From an uncultured bacterium (GTDB lineage Bacteria > Desulfobacterota > GWC2-55-46): a stretch of DNA of 64,000 nt. The notes beneath the pieces are model-generated. The model made no database searches and was not told the origin of the DNA. It saw only the letters and a program-made list of their open reading frames with translations. The translations under genes and the position numbers were made by a program. The stretch covers positions 95,444 to 159,443 of the forward strand of contig CAJPGC010000014.1 of NCBI GenBank assembly GCA_905339405.1. Direction: 5' to 3'. Below are positions 63,134 to 64,000 of this stretch, in pieces (the stretch's first letter is position 1; every line of letters starts with the position of its first letter).

Positions 63134-64000
63134 GTGAGCAAGAGTGTCGCGCAAAAGCTCATAGACAGCCACCTGGTCTCAGGTGAGCCTGTTCAGGGCA
63201 AGGAAGTGAACATCAGGATAGACCAGACCATCACGCAGGACGCGACAGGCACAATGGCGTATCTGCAGTTCGAGGCGATGGGCGTGCCCAAAGTCAGGAC
63301 AGAGCTCTCCGTGAGCTATGTCGACCACAACACGCTCCAGTACGGCGGCTTTGAGAACGCTGACGACCACAGGTTCCTCCAGACGCTGGCCTCAAAGTAC
63401 GGCATCCACTTCTCCAAGCCCGGCAACGGCATATGCCACCAGGTGCACCTGGAGAGGTTCGGCAAGCCCGGCAAGACCATGCTCGGCTCAGACAGCCACA
63501 CGCCCACTGGCGGCGGCATTGGCATGCTCGCCATAGGCGCAGGCGGCCTTGACGTCGCTGTCGCGATGGGCGGCGGCCCCTTCAACCTCGTATACCCGAA
63601 GGTAGTCCTCGTGAACCTCAAGGGCAAGCTGAAGCCCTGGGTTTCTGCCAAGGACATCATCCTCGAGCTGCTGCGCAGGATGACCGTCAAGGGCGGCGTA
63701 GGCAAGGTCATCGAGTACGGCGGAGAGGGCGTAAAGAGCCTTACCGTCCCCGAGAGGGCGACCATCACCAACATGGGCGCGGAACTTGGCGCTACCAGCT
63801 CGGTATTCCCTTCCGACGAAGTGACCAGGGAGTTCCTGGCCGCGCAGGGCAGGGAAGCCGACTGGATAGAGCTCAAGGCCGACGAGGGCACGAAGTACGA
63901 CGAGACCATCGACATCGACCTCAACAAGCTCGAGCCGATGATCGCGAGGCCCCACATGCCTGACCAGGTCTGCAAGGTCTCCGAGGTAGAGGGCCTCAAG
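63134..64000 (+). CDS. acn: Aconitate hydratase (3' end cut by window)
   Basis: Fe-S enzyme of the TCA cycle, citrate to isocitrate. 289 residues are present from the GTG start (AAGGAGG seven bases upstream). Recognisable are SYVDHNTLQYGGFENADDHRFL, GNGICHQVHLERF with the active-site His, LGSDSHTPTGGGIGMLAIGAGGLDVAVAMGG and RATITNMGAELGATSSVFPSDE, all from domains 1-2. The form (AKDIILELLRRMTVKGGVGKVIEYGG) is the single-chain aconitase common in deltaproteobacteria. The cluster Cys near the C-terminal part of the catalytic domain lies beyond the window. Confidence 0.93.
   Translation, partial: MSKSVAQKLIDSHLVSGEPVQGKEVNIRIDQTITQDATGTMAYLQFEAMGVPKVRTELSVSYVDHNTLQYGGFENADDHRFLQTLASKYGIHFSKPGNGICHQVHLERFGKPGKTMLGSDSHTPTGGGIGMLAIGAGGLDVAVAMGGGPFNLVYPKVVLVNLKGKLKPWVSAKDIILELLRRMTVKGGVGKVIEYGGEGVKSLTVPERATITNMGAELGATSSVFPSDEVTREFLAAQGREADWIELKADEGTKYDETIDIDLNKLEPMIARPHMPDQVCKVSEVEGLK

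Overview
The window is a 64 kb piece of a GC-rich Gram-negative chromosome, dense in genes. It has an outer-membrane efflux channel, a beta-barrel protein and a giant periplasmic multihaem cytochrome. It also has a full A/V-type ATPase operon and heavy use of AGG and ATA codons. The mix (multihaem cytochrome, CimA, ftsH-folP-cdaA-cdaR-glmM synteny, a TatD/radical-SAM fusion) points to a Desulfobacterota / former Deltaproteobacteria lineage. That assignment is inference, since no rRNA gene is present.

Layout. 1-7.5 kb (minus strand): a Cu/Ag-type RND efflux operon (small secreted protein, cusC, cusB, cusA) behind a BlaI repressor and an M56 (BlaR1-like) membrane protease whose periplasmic tail is rich in Cys and His. 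Two similar 13-bp palindromes sit in the two promoters. 7.6-13.5 kb: housekeeping run tmk, holB, ricT, metG, tatD-radical SAM. 13.5-19.7 kb: five translationally coupled membrane genes, with two paralogous pairs (small anchored protein plus GT-C-like enzyme) flanking a third GT-C-like enzyme. 19.9-32.6 kb: era, der, yihY, ftsH, folP, cdaA, cdaR, glmM, pdxJ, acpS, nnrD, tsaE. 32.8-37.9 kb: lpdA, lysC, cimA and a ComEA-like protein. 38.0-46.4 kb: A/V-ATPase genes H-I-K-E-C-F-A-B-D. 46.5-50.8 kb: purB, purC, purS, purQ and metF. 51.1-53.9 kb: AbrB-cupin pair, HAMP protein, secreted nuclease, tRNA-Cys and a DUF2267 protein.

54.0-61.5 kb is the most unusual part. A CRP-type operator and TATAAT box precede a 450-nt leader and then three genes. 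These encode a membrane protein with two HX13H helices (dihaem cytochrome b), a 1576-residue exported cytochrome with 66 CXXCH motifs plus one CX4CH by hand count, and an outer-membrane beta-barrel. I read this as a possible quinol-to-outside electron conduit. The cytochrome's C-terminal half is 17 tandem two-haem units encoded by near-identical DNA. 61.5-64 kb: a membrane-anchored FAD/ferredoxin oxidoreductase and the start of an aconitase.

Intergenic DNA is rich in dispersed palindromic elements without ORFs. At least two families (called A and B here) occur three or four times each in the window, one copy lying inside the ATPase operon.
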